A stretch of DNA of 32,036 bases from an uncultured Muribaculaceae bacterium (GCA_910586595.1 CAJUJB010000023.1:1-32036), one strand, 5' to 3'. Counted from the first letter of the stretch, positions 1 through 9,343 are shown. The notes: generated from the letters alone by a model not told the origin. Program-made: numbers and translations.

Positions 1-51
1 GGACGCAAGATTTTCATTCTTGAAAGAGGAGTTCGATTCTCCTATGGGCTA
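1..51 (+). tRNA. tRNA-Glu (anticodon UUC), 5' end cut off by the window
   Basis: Only the anticodon arm, variable loop, T arm and 3' acceptor strand are inside the window. The anticodon stem CAAGA (6-10) pairs with TCTTG (18-22) around the 7-nt loop TTTTCAT, which puts UUC at the anticodon and gives glutamate. A 4-nt variable loop follows, then the T stem AGGAG/CTCCT (27-31 and 39-43) around TTCGATT. The acceptor 3' strand ATGGGCT (44-50) and discriminator A (51) close it. The next bases are CAAC, so CCA is not encoded, as is common in Bacteroidetes. The D arm and 5' acceptor strand lie outside the window. Confidence 0.93.
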
Positions 52-60
52 CAACATCCG

Positions 61-97
61 GCAGCTCTGATCACTTTGATTAGAGCTGCTTTTTTTT
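61..97 (+). terminator. Rho-independent terminator after tRNA-Glu
   Basis: GCAGCTCT (61-68) pairs with AGAGCTGC (82-89). The stem continues inward through GATCA/TGATT with one G-T wobble to a 3-nt loop, about 13 bp in total. Eight T residues (90-97) follow directly. It begins 10 nt after the tRNA and ends the tRNA transcript. Confidence 0.92.
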
Positions 98-155
98 GAC
101 CCTCTTTGGTAGGCTTAGCCTTCCCGCGACCCCTCGCCATTATTCTATTATTTCT

Positions 156-773
156 ATGATCCGCAATCTGCTATTTGACCTCGGCGGCGTTATAATCGAC
201 ATCGAACGCCAGCGCTGTGTAGAAGCCTTTGAAAAACTTGGCCTCGAAAATGCCAACTCCTACTTCGGCGACTACGCCCAGACAGGCATCTTCATGGCCA
301 TCGAAGACGGCTCGATGGGTGTGGACGACTTCCACGCGGCCCTACACTCCAAACTCCCCTCCTCGGTCACCGATTACCAGATTGATACAGCCTTCCAGAA
401 ATTCATCATAGGTATTCCGGAGCATCGTCTGGCCGCCCTGCGCAAACTCCGCCGCGACGGCTACGGCATCTATCTCCTCAGCAACACCAATCCGATAATG
501 TGGCGAGGCATCATAGCAAACGAATTCGGAAAAGAGGGTCTGCGCCGCGAGGATTATTTCGACGGGATGGTCACATCTTTCGAAGCCCGCTCAGCCAAGC
601 CGGATGCCGGCATCTTCCGCTACACCGCCGAGCAGCTCGGCATCGATCCCGCTGAGACCCTTTTCTTCGATGATTCTCTGGCCAACGTCGAGGCTGCCCG
701 GGCTCTGGGCTTCGAAGCCGTACACGTTCGCCCCGGAACGGAATTCACCGATTATCTTCCCGAGAAGAAATGA
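156..773 (+). CDS. HAD-superfamily hydrolase, YihX-like sugar-phosphate phosphatase
   Basis: Predicted cytoplasmic phosphatase of 205 residues, the usual size for HAD subfamily IA. Motif I is FDLGGVIIDIE with nucleophile D8. Motif II is LSNTNP, the motif III lysine is in AKPDAGIF, and motif IV is LFFDDSLANVEAA. The whole pattern resembles E. coli YihX, an alpha-D-glucose-1-phosphate phosphatase, including glycine instead of aspartate at the +2 position of motif I. The frame stays open upstream to a TTG at 96, but that codon lies in the T tract of the tRNA terminator, so ATG 156 is taken as the start. The stop overlaps the ATG of ribF by 4 nt, indicating translational coupling. The substrate is inferred only from family resemblance. 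No promoter was recognised in the short gap after the terminator. Confidence 0.85.
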   Translation: MIRNLLFDLGGVIIDIERQRCVEAFEKLGLENANSYFGDYAQTGIFMAIEDGSMGVDDFHAALHSKLPSSVTDYQIDTAFQKFIIGIPEHRLAALRKLRRDGYGIYLLSNTNPIMWRGIIANEFGKEGLRREDYFDGMVTSFEARSAKPDAGIFRYTAEQLGIDPAETLFFDDSLANVEAARALGFEAVHVRPGTEFTDYLPEKK

Positions 774-1672
774 AAACTCCGGCAGAAGCCGATAAAAATC
801 AGCCTCGCTATGTAGCAACCGTCGGTATGTTCGACGGCGTACACCGCGGGCATGTTTTCCTGCTGCGTAAGCTGGCCGAAGTAGCCCGTGAGCGGGGCCT
901 TGAGCCCATGGTCTTCACCTTTGCCGGGCATCCGATGTGCCAGTTGGCCCCATGCCAAGCCCCAAAGACTCTTACCACAGCCGCCCAACGTGCCGACATG
1001 ATACGGCAGGCCACCGGCATCAACCGTGTTGAGATTCTCGATCCGAAGCCAGAATTACTCAGTCTTACTGGCAATCAATTCCTCCACCATATACACGACA
1101 CGTACGCAGTCGATGCCTTCCTGATGGGATTCAACAATCACATCGGAAGCGACCGCGCCGATGCCAGCGCGCTTGCGTCGGCATGCATGCCAGTGATTGT
1201 CATGCCCGAACTACCGGCGGAATATAAAGTCAACAGCAGCACCATCCGCCAGGCCCTCGCAGAAGGCCGGATTGAAGATGCCACCGACATACTCGGTCAT
1301 CGCTGGCACTATCGCGGCCGCGTTGTGCACGGACGGCAGCTCGGACGCACCATAGGCTTCCCGACAGCCAACATCGAGCCTCTGGAGGCATGTCAGCTCC
1401 TGCCTAAACCCGGAGTATATGCTGTGGATGTGACCTTGCCAGAGGGCCGCACACTTCGCGGCATGGCCAATATCGGCCACCGCCCTACCGTAGACTGTGC
1501 CGATGCACCGATGTCGTTCGAGGTGAATATATTTGATTGCGACGCCGATCTATACGGCACCGTTCTTGATGTGGCCTTCCTCGGCAGGCTCCGCGACGAG
1601 CGCCCGTTTTCCTCCGTTGAAGCCCTGCGTCTCCAGCTCGTCGCCGACCGCGAAGCCGCCCGCCGCATCTGA
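770..1672 (+). CDS. ribF: Bifunctional riboflavin kinase / FAD synthetase
   Basis: Converts riboflavin to FMN with ATP, then adenylylates FMN to FAD, in the cytoplasm. The 300 residues have the standard two-domain order. The N-terminal nucleotidyltransferase domain (about 1-160) carries TVGMFDGVHRGHVFLL, the HxGH-type ATP-binding loop, and VNSSTIRQALAEG, the SSTxIR motif. The C-terminal riboflavin kinase domain (about 175-300) carries the GRTIGFPTANI loop, PGVYAVDV, GMANIGHRPTVD and a FEVNIFD...DLYG segment with its conserved acidic residues. The start codon sits in an ATGA overlap with the upstream HAD phosphatase gene, so the two are co-transcribed. An upstream phosphatase could act on flavin nucleotides, but nothing in the sequence shows that. 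Length and motif order match the family closely. Confidence 0.96.
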   Translation: MKTPAEADKNQPRYVATVGMFDGVHRGHVFLLRKLAEVARERGLEPMVFTFAGHPMCQLAPCQAPKTLTTAAQRADMIRQATGINRVEILDPKPELLSLTGNQFLHHIHDTYAVDAFLMGFNNHIGSDRADASALASACMPVIVMPELPAEYKVNSSTIRQALAEGRIEDATDILGHRWHYRGRVVHGRQLGRTIGFPTANIEPLEACQLLPKPGVYAVDVTLPEGRTLRGMANIGHRPTVDCADAPMSFEVNIFDCDADLYGTVLDVAFLGRLRDERPFSSVEALRLQLVADREAARRI

Positions 1673-1690
1673 TTATTCTATATTCCACTG

Positions 1691-1718
1691 AAAAAACTAT
1701 TGCATGGCAATTTTTTTT
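1691..1718 (+). terminator. Short hairpin plus T tract after ribF
   Basis: ATTGC (1699-1703) pairs with GCAAT (1707-1711) around a 3-nt loop. Six A residues lie upstream and a run of eight T (1711-1718) downstream, so the stem can be extended by A-T pairs. It begins 18 nt after the ribF stop. The stem is short, and it overlaps the -33 box of the next promoter, so it may be a compact terminator/promoter junction. Confidence 0.5.
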
Positions 1719-1730
1719 GTCATAACTTTG
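1700..1730 (+). promoter_or_regulatory. Bacteroidetes-type promoter for the S41 protease gene
   Basis: TTG at 1700-1702, a 20-bp spacer, then TAACTTTG at 1723-1730, matching the TTG/TAnnTTTG consensus of the Bacteroidetes primary sigma factor. It lies 45 bp upstream of the ATG at 1776 and implies a leader of roughly 40 nt. Confidence 0.75.
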
Positions 1731-1775
1731 TTATAAGTAAGAGAATATTTTTTCCTTACCCCACGTTTACCGACT

Positions 1776-3443
1776 ATGAAGCGTTATTTCAGCATATTAT
1801 TCATCACACTCTGCGTTGGCGCCGCCATCGCCGCATCGAGCTCGCAGGCAGCCAAGAAAGACCAGTTCTCCCGCAAGCTCAACACATTCAATTCCATCGT
1901 AAAAGAATTGCAGACCAACTACGTCGACACCCTCGATGCAGTGGGAATAATGGATAAGACTATCGATGCGCTTCTCTACCAGATCGACCCTTATACCGAA
2001 TATTATCCAGCCGACAATCAGGACGAGATTCTTTCTATCTCCCAGGGTAAATACGCCGGCATCGGATCGTATATCGCCAAACGAGGCGACATAATCATCA
2101 TCAGCGAGCCTCAATGGAACTCGCCTGCCCGCCGCGCAGGCCTCCGTGCAGGCGACGTCATCCTTGCTGTGAACGGCGACAGCGTCACCGCCAAGACCGA
2201 CGTGGGCGACGTAAGCAAACGCTTGCGCGGTCAGGCCGGAACAGAAGTCAAAGTAGACGTGCGCCGCCCACATGTGGCCGACTCACTCCTCTCATTCACC
2301 ATCACCCGTGGCGACATCAAGGTTGATCCGCTGCCCTACTACGGCGTAGACAGTCTTGGTGTAGGCTACCTGCGTCTGACCACCTTCAACGAAAACAGTG
2401 CCCGCCAGGTGCGCGATGCCGTGCTCGACATGCTCCGTAACCCGGCATTGAAAGGCATTGTGATCGACCTCCGCAGCAATGGCGGCGGCCTGCTGGAGAG
2501 CGCCGTACAGATCGCCTCCAACTTCGTGCCCAAAGGCACAGAGATAGTTCGTACACGCGGCCGCAACGTACGCGACGAGCGCATATACAAAACCACCGGC
2601 CAGCCCTTGGACACCCATATTCCTCTGGCAATACTTACCGATGGCAACACAGCCTCCGCCTCCGAAATTCTTGCAGGCTCGCTCCAGGATCTCGACCGGG
2701 CTGTCATCGTAGGAGAACGGTCGTATGGCAAAGGCCTTGTGCAGACCACGCGCCCGCTGCCTTACGACGATCTGCTTAAAATCACCACAGGCCGTTATTA
2801 CATTCCTTCCGGACGACTTATCCAGGCCCTTGACTACTCACACCGTAACCCCGACGGCAGCCCGGCCCGTACGCCCGACAGTCTTACGCAGGAGTTCAAG
2901 ACCCGCATCGGCCGCACCGTGCGCGACGGAGGTGGCATAACACCCGACATCACCGTTGAAGAGCCTGCGGGCAACCGTCTGCTCTATAATATCGTGGCCG
3001 ATTTCTGGGCATATGACTATGCAACACGCTATGTTGCCGAGCACCCCGACTCAGTGGCACCGGATTCATTCAAGATTACCGAAGAAATGTTTGCCGACTT
3101 CAAGGCATCGATTGATCCGGCCCGATTCAAATACGACAAACAATGCGAGACCGGACTCGAGTATCTCCGTGAGGCAGCCAAAGCCGAAGGATATATGACC
3201 GACTCGGTGGCTGCCCAGTTTGAAATCCTCGGAAAGCTTCTGCGTCACGACCTGGCCCATGACCTCGACATCAATCACGACGCCATCGTAGAGATTCTTG
3301 ACAGCGAGATTGCCTCACGATATTACTCCGACGCCGACCGCGTGCGCCGCATGCTCCCCTCCGACACTGTGCTGAGCGAGGCCGCGGCAATCATCCTCGA
3401 TCCGGAAAGATATTCCGCCTTGCTGAGCAAGCCTAAGCAATAA
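1776..3443 (+). CDS. S41-family C-terminal processing peptidase with PDZ domain
   Basis: Periplasmic serine protease of the CtpA/Prc type that trims C termini of envelope proteins; 555 residues. An N-terminal signal segment (about 1-26, ending ASSSQAA) targets it to the envelope. It is followed by a helical region, a PDZ domain (about 95-180, with SPARRAGLRAGDVILAVNG) and the protease core. The catalytic serine is S294 in TASASEI and the lysine is K319 in SYGKGLVQ, with Q323. The 25-residue Ser-Lys spacing is that of characterised CtpB and Prc. A C-terminal extension of about 150 residues follows, common in Bacteroidetes homologues. It has its own promoter and a strong terminator, so it is probably monocistronic. 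The substrate is unknown. Confidence 0.95.
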   Translation: MKRYFSILFITLCVGAAIAASSSQAAKKDQFSRKLNTFNSIVKELQTNYVDTLDAVGIMDKTIDALLYQIDPYTEYYPADNQDEILSISQGKYAGIGSYIAKRGDIIIISEPQWNSPARRAGLRAGDVILAVNGDSVTAKTDVGDVSKRLRGQAGTEVKVDVRRPHVADSLLSFTITRGDIKVDPLPYYGVDSLGVGYLRLTTFNENSARQVRDAVLDMLRNPALKGIVIDLRSNGGGLLESAVQIASNFVPKGTEIVRTRGRNVRDERIYKTTGQPLDTHIPLAILTDGNTASASEILAGSLQDLDRAVIVGERSYGKGLVQTTRPLPYDDLLKITTGRYYIPSGRLIQALDYSHRNPDGSPARTPDSLTQEFKTRIGRTVRDGGGITPDITVEEPAGNRLLYNIVADFWAYDYATRYVAEHPDSVAPDSFKITEEMFADFKASIDPARFKYDKQCETGLEYLREAAKAEGYMTDSVAAQFEILGKLLRHDLAHDLDINHDAIVEILDSEIASRYYSDADRVRRMLPSDTVLSEAAAIILDPERYSALLSKPKQ

Positions 3444-3464
3444 TTTATCTTAATACGAGACTCG

Positions 3465-3498
3465 AATGCGGAATCAGCCGACCGATTCCGCATTTTTT
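3465..3498 (+). terminator. Rho-independent terminator after the S41 protease gene
   Basis: AATGCGGAATC (3465-3475) pairs perfectly with GATTCCGCATT (3484-3494) around an 8-nt loop and is followed by further T residues. Outer segments CTCGAA and TTCGAG could extend the pairing. It lies 21 nt after the stop codon. Confidence 0.92.
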
Positions 3499-3660
3499 AA
3501 TTCGAGCTGAGGTCGGCTCTACTCATTTTCAATCGGCCAGCGTGCGGAAATGCTCCGCGAACAGCGACAACAAAACACATAGTACAGGCGTTATAATATA
3601 AATTACAGAACATTCATCACATCCGAGCGCACAGCGCCGTAATAAATTATGCTTTAGTTC

Positions 3661-4860
3661 ATGAAAACCAAGCGATTATCAAAACCGACTATGAATATTA
3701 CCCATCGCCGCAGAGTCACCATCTGGTGCATTGCCGGCGCTCTGATTCTTGCAGGAGCCATCTGGTTATTGTTTTTTATGAAACCCAAGGAGGCCCCCGC
3801 TGCTCTGCCCGTTGTTGGAGTAGAGCCGGTGGAGTGCGCCGATGTAAATATTTACGGCGAATATGTGGGTCGCATACGTGCGCAGCAATTTGTCGAGATC
3901 CGTGCCCGCGTGGAAGGCTATCTTGAGCAGATCCTCTTCGAGGAAGGCACACATATCGACAAAGGACAGACCCTTTTCGTGATTGACCGCAAGGTATATC
4001 GCGCACGCGCCGAAAAAGCCCGTGCGCAGCTCAACAAAGCCAAAGCGAATGCGAAGAAAGCCGAGCGCGACCTCGCCCGCATCCGTCCGCTATATGAGCA
4101 GAACGCCGCCTCTCAGCTTGACCTCGACAATGCCGAGGCCGCATACGAGAGTGCCAAGGCAGAAGAGTCGGTTGCCCAGGCAGACCTCACCCAGGCAGAA
4201 CTCACACTCAGCTACACAGGCGTGAGCAGCCCTATCGCAGGTTATATCTCCGAGCGCAGCGCCGACATCGGCACGCTCGTCGGCCCCTCAGGAAAATCGC
4301 TTCTGGCCACAGTGGTGAAGAGCGACACCGTGCTCGTCGACTTCTCCATGACCTCCCTCGACTACCTTAAGAGTAAAGACCGCAATGTGAATCTCGGACA
4401 GCGCGACCAGTCGCGTCAGGACTCATACGTGACCGTCACACTTGCCGACGGCACCACCTATCCACACCGCGGCATTGTGGACTTCGCATCGCCTCAGGTC
4501 GATCCGGCCACCGGAACCTTCTCCGTACGCGCGGAGATGCCTAACCCCGACCACACCCTCCTCCCCGGCGAATTTACCAAAGTAAAGGTGCTCATCGATG
4601 TGCGTGCCGATGCCATCCAGATTCCGGCCAAGGCCATCGAGATTGAGAAAGGCGGAGCTTACGTATACATCGTCCGCCCCGACAGCATAATTGAGCGCCG
4701 CTTCATCGAGACAGGCCCCGAGCTCGGCAACGACATTCTGGTTGAACGCGGGCTTGCCAATGGCGAGAACCTCGTTGTGGAAGGTTATCACAAGCTCCAC
4801 CACGGCATGAAGGTACGCCCTGTCGAAGTTAAGAACGATTCAATAAGCGCACAGTCATGA
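3661..4860 (+). CDS. RND efflux periplasmic adaptor (membrane fusion protein)
   Basis: Adaptor linking an inner-membrane RND pump to the outer-membrane channel; 399 residues. A membrane anchor follows the basic N terminus (about residues 21-40). There is no lipobox, so it is anchored by a transmembrane helix or uncleaved signal. Next comes a barrel-sandwich/lipoyl half (IRARVEGYLEQILFEEG), a long coiled-coil hairpin rich in Ala, Lys and Glu (about 105-185), the second lipoyl half (SPIAGYISERSADIGTLVG) and beta-barrel and membrane-proximal domains, as in AcrA/MexA. ATG 3661 is the first start. An in-frame ATG at 3691 is also possible. It overlaps the pump gene by 4 nt (ATGA). No TetR-type repressor gene is adjacent, and no convincing -7 box was found in 3501-3660. 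Confidence 0.95.
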   Translation: MKTKRLSKPTMNITHRRRVTIWCIAGALILAGAIWLLFFMKPKEAPAALPVVGVEPVECADVNIYGEYVGRIRAQQFVEIRARVEGYLEQILFEEGTHIDKGQTLFVIDRKVYRARAEKARAQLNKAKANAKKAERDLARIRPLYEQNAASQLDLDNAEAAYESAKAEESVAQADLTQAELTLSYTGVSSPIAGYISERSADIGTLVGPSGKSLLATVVKSDTVLVDFSMTSLDYLKSKDRNVNLGQRDQSRQDSYVTVTLADGTTYPHRGIVDFASPQVDPATGTFSVRAEMPNPDHTLLPGEFTKVKVLIDVRADAIQIPAKAIEIEKGGAYVYIVRPDSIIERRFIETGPELGNDILVERGLANGENLVVEGYHKLHHGMKVRPVEVKNDSISAQS

Positions 4861-7800
4861 AAAAGAACTTCTTCCTGGATCACCCGGTCTTCTCGATCGT
4901 AATCTCGATTGTGATCGTGATTCTGGGTGTGATCGGCCTGGCCATGCTCCCGGTCGACCAATATCCGCGCATAGTTCCCCCTGTAGTACGCGTGTCGGCA
5001 TCCTATCCCGGCGCCGACGCCATGACCGTGACGCAGGCCGTTGCCACCCCTATCGAGCAGGAGCTCAACGGTACGCCCGGCATGATCTACATGTCGTCGA
5101 GCTGTTCAAACTCGGGCGGTTTCTCCGCGGCCATTACCTTCGACATCGACGTTGACCCCGAGCTGGCCGCCGTCGACGTGCAGAACCGTGTGAAGAAAGC
5201 CGAGTCGCGTCTTCCGGCCGAAGTGGTGCAGAACGGCATCAGTGTCGAGAAAGAAACGGCAGGCAAACTCCTCACCATCGCCCTACTCTCCAATGACCCC
5301 AAATTCGATGAGATATACCTCTCGAACTACGCCACCCTCAACGTGCTTGACCTCCTCAGACGCGTGCCGGGTGTAGGCAGTATCCGCAATGTCGGCAGCC
5401 GTTACTATGCAATGCAGATTTTCGTGCAGCCTGACAAGCTGGCCGACCTCGGCATCACGGTGCAGGATATCCAGAGCGCCCTCAAGGATCAGAACCGCGA
5501 GTCGGCAGCCGGCGTACTTGGCCAGGCCCCAATGAACGGCATAGACCTTACGGTGCCTATCATCGCACGCGGCCGTCTGTCGTCGGTTGCGGAATTTGAA
5601 GATATTGTAGTACGCGCCAACGCCAACGGCTCGATCATCCGACTCAAGGATGTGGCCCGTGTCACTCTGGATGCCTCAAGCTATTCGACCGAGAGTGGCA
5701 TCAACGGCGGCAACGCTGCCGTGCTGGAGATTAACATGCTCCCCGGCTCGAACGCCATGGACGTAGCCAACCAGGTGAAGGAAACTATGGCAGAGATAAG
5801 CCGTACCTTCCCCGAAGGCCTGTCGTATGCCATTCCGTTCGACATGACGACCTACATCTCCGAGTCGATACATCACGTCTACCGCACCTTCTTTGAGGCG
5901 CTGTTGCTCGTGATATTGGTTGTATTCCTCTCGCTCCAGAACTGGCGCGCTACACTCATCCCGATCATTGCAGTGCCAATCTCACTTATCGGCACCTTCG
6001 GCGTAATGCTTATATTCGGATTCTCACTCAACATGCTCACGCTGCTTGGCCTCATTCTCGCCATCGGTATTGTGGTCGACGATGCCATTGTCGTGGTTGA
6101 GAACGTAGACCGTATCATGGAGAAAGACCATTGCGAACCCAAAGAAGCCACGCGGCGTGCGATGGACGGCCTCGGAAGCGCACTTATAGCCATGTCGCTG
6201 GTGCTCTGCGCCGTGTTCGTGCCTGTAAGTTTCCTGCCGGGCATCACGGGTCAGCTCTACCGTCAGTTTACCATCACAATCGCGGTGTCTGTGATTATCT
6301 CCACAATTGTGGCGCTCACTCTATCGCCCGTGATGTGCGCCATGCTGCTCCGTCCGCAGGGCCACACGAAGAAACGCAAATTCTTCCGTCTGATCAACTA
6401 CTGGCTCTGGCGCGGCAACCATTTCTACTGCAAGATGATCGGTCGCTCGATCAAACATCCGCGCCGGATGTTAGCCTCCTTCGGGCTTGCGCTGGTCATC
6501 ATCTACGTAGCCAACTCACTGCTGCCTACCAGCTTCATGTCGCCTGAAGACCAGGGTTACTTCACCGTTGAACTTGAGTTGCCCGAAGGTGCCACCATAG
6601 AGCGTACGCGCGCCGTGACAGAGCGAGCCATCACCTTCCTCCAGTCAGACCCAGACGTGGAATATGTGCTCAATGTCACCGGCTCGTCGCCCCGCACCGG
6701 CACCAACCAGGCTCATGCGACACTCACGGTAATGCTCAAACCCGCCGACCAGCGTGGCAACAACTCCCTCCAGGAACTCCGCCAGCGTGTGGCCGATGAA
6801 ATATCGGAATATCCCGAGGCCAACGTTTACTTCTTCACCCCGGCGATTATCCCCGGCCTGGGTACCTCCGGCGGCTTCGAGATGGTGCTCGAGGCACGCG
6901 GCGACGCCACATACAACGATCTGGCAAATGCCGTCGATACGCTGAAATATTATGCAGCGCAAAGCAAGGAATTCGCAGGGTTGTCGACCTCGCTGCAGAA
7001 CGACATACCCCAGCTCTTCTTCGATGTCAACCGCGACCAGGCCAAGCTTCAGGGCGTGCCGATGAGCGATATATTCGCCACCATGAAGGCCTTCACAGGC
7101 TCGGTATATGTCAACGACTTCAACATGTTCAACCGCATCTACCGCGTCTACATCCAGGCCGAGGCACCCTACCGTGCCAACCGCGAGAATCTGAATCTAT
7201 TCTCCGTGCGCGGACGCGGCGGAGCCATGGTTCCGGTCACCTCACTCGGCACCACCTACTATACGGCAGGCCCCGGCACTATAGGCCGTTTCAATATGTT
7301 CAACTCCGCCACCGTCTCCGGTGAGGCTGCCCGCGGTTACTCCACGGGGCAGGCCATGGAGAAGCTGGAAGAAATAGTGGCTACCCATCTGCCATCGAAC
7401 ATAGGCGTCGAGTGGGCGGGCCTCTCCTACCAGCAGAAGCACAACGGCGGCAACACGGGTCTGGTGCTCGCGCTTGCGTTCCTCTTCGTGTTCCTCTTCC
7501 TGGCGGCCCTCTACGAGAGCTGGAGCGTGCCTTTGGCTGTGATTCTCTCTCTGCCAGTGGCCGGAGTGGGTGCCTATCTCGGCATCGCCATCTGCGGTCT
7601 TGAGAATAATGTTTACTTCCAGATCGGCCTCGTAATGCTCGTAGGTCTGGTGGCCAAGAACGCCATCCTCATCGTCGAGTTTGCCAAAGAAGAGGTTGAG
7701 AAAGGAGCCACAGCAGTCAAGGCAGCCCTCACTGCAGCCAAGCTCCGCTTCCGACCTATCGTGATGACCTCGCTGGCGTTCATGCTCGGTCTTCTGCCTT

Positions 7801-7970
7801 TGGTTGTCGCCACAGGCCCCGGCTCGGCAGCTCGCCGCGACATCGGCACAGGTGTGTTCTTCGGCATGCTCGTGGCCATAACCGTAGGCATCGTATTCGT
7901 TCCATTCTTTTTCGTAATGATTGACCGCGCCCAGAAGCGCCTCAAATCCCGGAAAACATCCAAGCAATGA
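4857..7970 (+). CDS. RND multidrug efflux pump, AcrB/MexB-type (HAE1)
   Basis: Inner-membrane, proton-driven trimeric drug pump of 1037 residues, matching AcrB in length. It opens with the first membrane helix and the pore-domain sequence DQYPRIVPPVVRVSASYPGA. The proton-relay aspartates D408 and D409 are in GIVVDDAIVVVENV (TM4), and the relay lysine K934 is in VGLVAKNAILIVEFAKE (TM10), aligning with AcrB D407/D408/K940. The duplicated structure of two sets of membrane helices and two large periplasmic loops is intact. ATGA overlaps with both neighbouring genes show tight coupling with the adaptor and the outer-membrane factor. Substrates cannot be read from the sequence. HAE1 pumps typically export amphiphilic drugs, bile salts or detergents. 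Confidence 0.97.
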   Translation: MKKNFFLDHPVFSIVISIVIVILGVIGLAMLPVDQYPRIVPPVVRVSASYPGADAMTVTQAVATPIEQELNGTPGMIYMSSSCSNSGGFSAAITFDIDVDPELAAVDVQNRVKKAESRLPAEVVQNGISVEKETAGKLLTIALLSNDPKFDEIYLSNYATLNVLDLLRRVPGVGSIRNVGSRYYAMQIFVQPDKLADLGITVQDIQSALKDQNRESAAGVLGQAPMNGIDLTVPIIARGRLSSVAEFEDIVVRANANGSIIRLKDVARVTLDASSYSTESGINGGNAAVLEINMLPGSNAMDVANQVKETMAEISRTFPEGLSYAIPFDMTTYISESIHHVYRTFFEALLLVILVVFLSLQNWRATLIPIIAVPISLIGTFGVMLIFGFSLNMLTLLGLILAIGIVVDDAIVVVENVDRIMEKDHCEPKEATRRAMDGLGSALIAMSLVLCAVFVPVSFLPGITGQLYRQFTITIAVSVIISTIVALTLSPVMCAMLLRPQGHTKKRKFFRLINYWLWRGNHFYCKMIGRSIKHPRRMLASFGLALVIIYVANSLLPTSFMSPEDQGYFTVELELPEGATIERTRAVTERAITFLQSDPDVEYVLNVTGSSPRTGTNQAHATLTVMLKPADQRGNNSLQELRQRVADEISEYPEANVYFFTPAIIPGLGTSGGFEMVLEARGDATYNDLANAVDTLKYYAAQSKEFAGLSTSLQNDIPQLFFDVNRDQAKLQGVPMSDIFATMKAFTGSVYVNDFNMFNRIYRVYIQAEAPYRANRENLNLFSVRGRGGAMVPVTSLGTTYYTAGPGTIGRFNMFNSATVSGEAARGYSTGQAMEKLEEIVATHLPSNIGVEWAGLSYQQKHNGGNTGLVLALAFLFVFLFLAALYESWSVPLAVILSLPVAGVGAYLGIAICGLENNVYFQIGLVMLVGLVAKNAILIVEFAKEEVEKGATAVKAALTAAKLRFRPIVMTSLAFMLGLLPLVVATGPGSAARRDIGTGVFFGMLVAITVGIVFVPFFFVMIDRAQKRLKSRKTSKQ

Positions 7971-9343
7971 AAACCCGATTACTCAACATACTTATTGTAG
8001 CCCTCGCACTGGCTGCCACCTCATGCTCGGGAGTGAAAAATCTCACCAAGCCCCAGCTCGACCTTCCCCAAGAGCTGGCCGGGAACTCGACCGACTCGGC
8101 AACCGTGGCCGATATGGACTGGTGGAAATTCTACACCGACTCGGCCCTGGTGTACATTATCAGTGAGACTCTTGACCACAACCGCGACCTCATGGCCGCA
8201 GGCGCACGCGTAGAGCAGATGCGCGAACTTTATGGCCTATCGAAGGCCAACTTCTTCCCCACGCTTGGCGCCCACGTCATGGGAAATCAGGAGACCAACG
8301 ACTACTATAACGAGCCACATCTCACCGACCCCCAGTACGACCTTAAAGCCACCCTGAGCTGGGAAGCCGATCTATGGGGAGGTCTAAGCTGGGCCCGTAA
8401 GAAGGGCGGTGCAAACTTCATGGCATCGGTCGAGAACCAGCGTGCCATGCGTATCACGCTCATCGCCGAGGCTGCATCGGCCTATTTCAATCTCCTCGCG
8501 CTCGACAATGAGTTATCGATCGTGCGGCGCACGCTGTTCACCCGAGAGGAGAACCTCAAGAAGGCCAAGCTCCGCTTTGAGGGTGGCCTGACACCTGAGA
8601 CTGTATACCAGCAGGCACAGGTGGAATATGCCACCACAGCGGCCCTCATCCCAGGACTTGAGCGACAGATCGAGACAGCCAAGAATGCCATCGCACTGCT
8701 GATGGGGCGATACCCCTCCGAAGAGATAGCCCGCGGCACATTGTCGCTCGAAGAACCTCTTCCCGAAACAATACCGACCGGCCTTCCGTCGACTCTGCTG
8801 CAGCGGCGCCCCGACCTCCGGGCTGCCGAAGCCTCGCTCCGAGCCGCACTGGCCAATGCAGGCGTGGCATATGCCGACCGTTTCCCCAAGCTCCGTATCA
8901 CACTTACGGGAGGTCTCGAGAACAATGCGCTGTCGCATTTCTTCCAGTCGCCCTTCAGTTACGTGCTCGGCTCAATCACCGGCACCATCTTCGACTTCGG
9001 GCGAAACAAACGCAAGTACAAAGCCGCAGTGGCCGCCTACGAGGAGAGCCGCTATAAATACGAGCAATGTGTGCTCACAGCCTTCAAGGAGGTCGACGAT
9101 GCCGTAATCACCTTCAAGCTGCTGCGCGAGACAACCGCCCGCCGCCGCGAACTGCTTGATGCAGCCCGCGAATATACCCGGCTTGCGTACGCCCAATACA
9201 ACATGGGTGTAATCAACTACATCGATGTGCTCGACGCCCAGCGCCGGTACTTCGACGCTCAGGTCGGACTGAGCAACGCCGTCCGCGACCAGTATCTCTC
9301 ACTTGTGAATCTCTACAAGTGCCTTGGAGGCGGCTGGAACTGA
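7967..9343 (+). CDS. Outer-membrane efflux lipoprotein, NodT/OprM-type
   Basis: Outer-membrane exit duct of the RND system, 458 residues. The signal peptide ends in a lipobox, LAATSC with C20, so the mature protein is lipidated like OprM. Two repeated TolC-like helical/barrel halves follow, with typical pieces such as WEADLWGGLSWARKKG, ETVYQQAQVEYATT, LLQRRPDLRAAEASLRAALANAG and GVINYIDVLDAQRRYFDAQ. The start codon overlaps the pump stop by 4 nt. The adaptor, pump and channel are therefore encoded as one unit, with a hairpin following about 24 nt after the stop. Confidence 0.95.
   Translation: MKTRLLNILIVALALAATSCSGVKNLTKPQLDLPQELAGNSTDSATVADMDWWKFYTDSALVYIISETLDHNRDLMAAGARVEQMRELYGLSKANFFPTLGAHVMGNQETNDYYNEPHLTDPQYDLKATLSWEADLWGGLSWARKKGGANFMASVENQRAMRITLIAEAASAYFNLLALDNELSIVRRTLFTREENLKKAKLRFEGGLTPETVYQQAQVEYATTAALIPGLERQIETAKNAIALLMGRYPSEEIARGTLSLEEPLPETIPTGLPSTLLQRRPDLRAAEASLRAALANAGVAYADRFPKLRITLTGGLENNALSHFFQSPFSYVLGSITGTIFDFGRNKRKYKAAVAAYEESRYKYEQCVLTAFKEVDDAVITFKLLRETTARRRELLDAAREYTRLAYAQYNMGVINYIDVLDAQRRYFDAQVGLSNAVRDQYLSLVNLYKCLGGGWN

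Noticed and set aside
3544..3558. Small inverted repeat GCGGA/TCCGC upstream of the RND operon as an operator
   Set aside because: Arms of 5 bp are expected by chance in GC-rich DNA. No adjacent repressor gene or promoter box supports it.
3501..3660. Promoter of the RND operon
   Set aside because: TATGCTTTAG and TTATAATAT-like stretches were examined, but none fits TAnnTTTG with a -33 box, and no GG-N10-GC sigma-54 motif was found.
7242..7967. A 241-codon minus-strand frame under the RND pump gene
   Set aside because: It lies fully inside the coding region for conserved pump helices. Composition is rich in His, Glu and Gly, typical of an antisense artefact.
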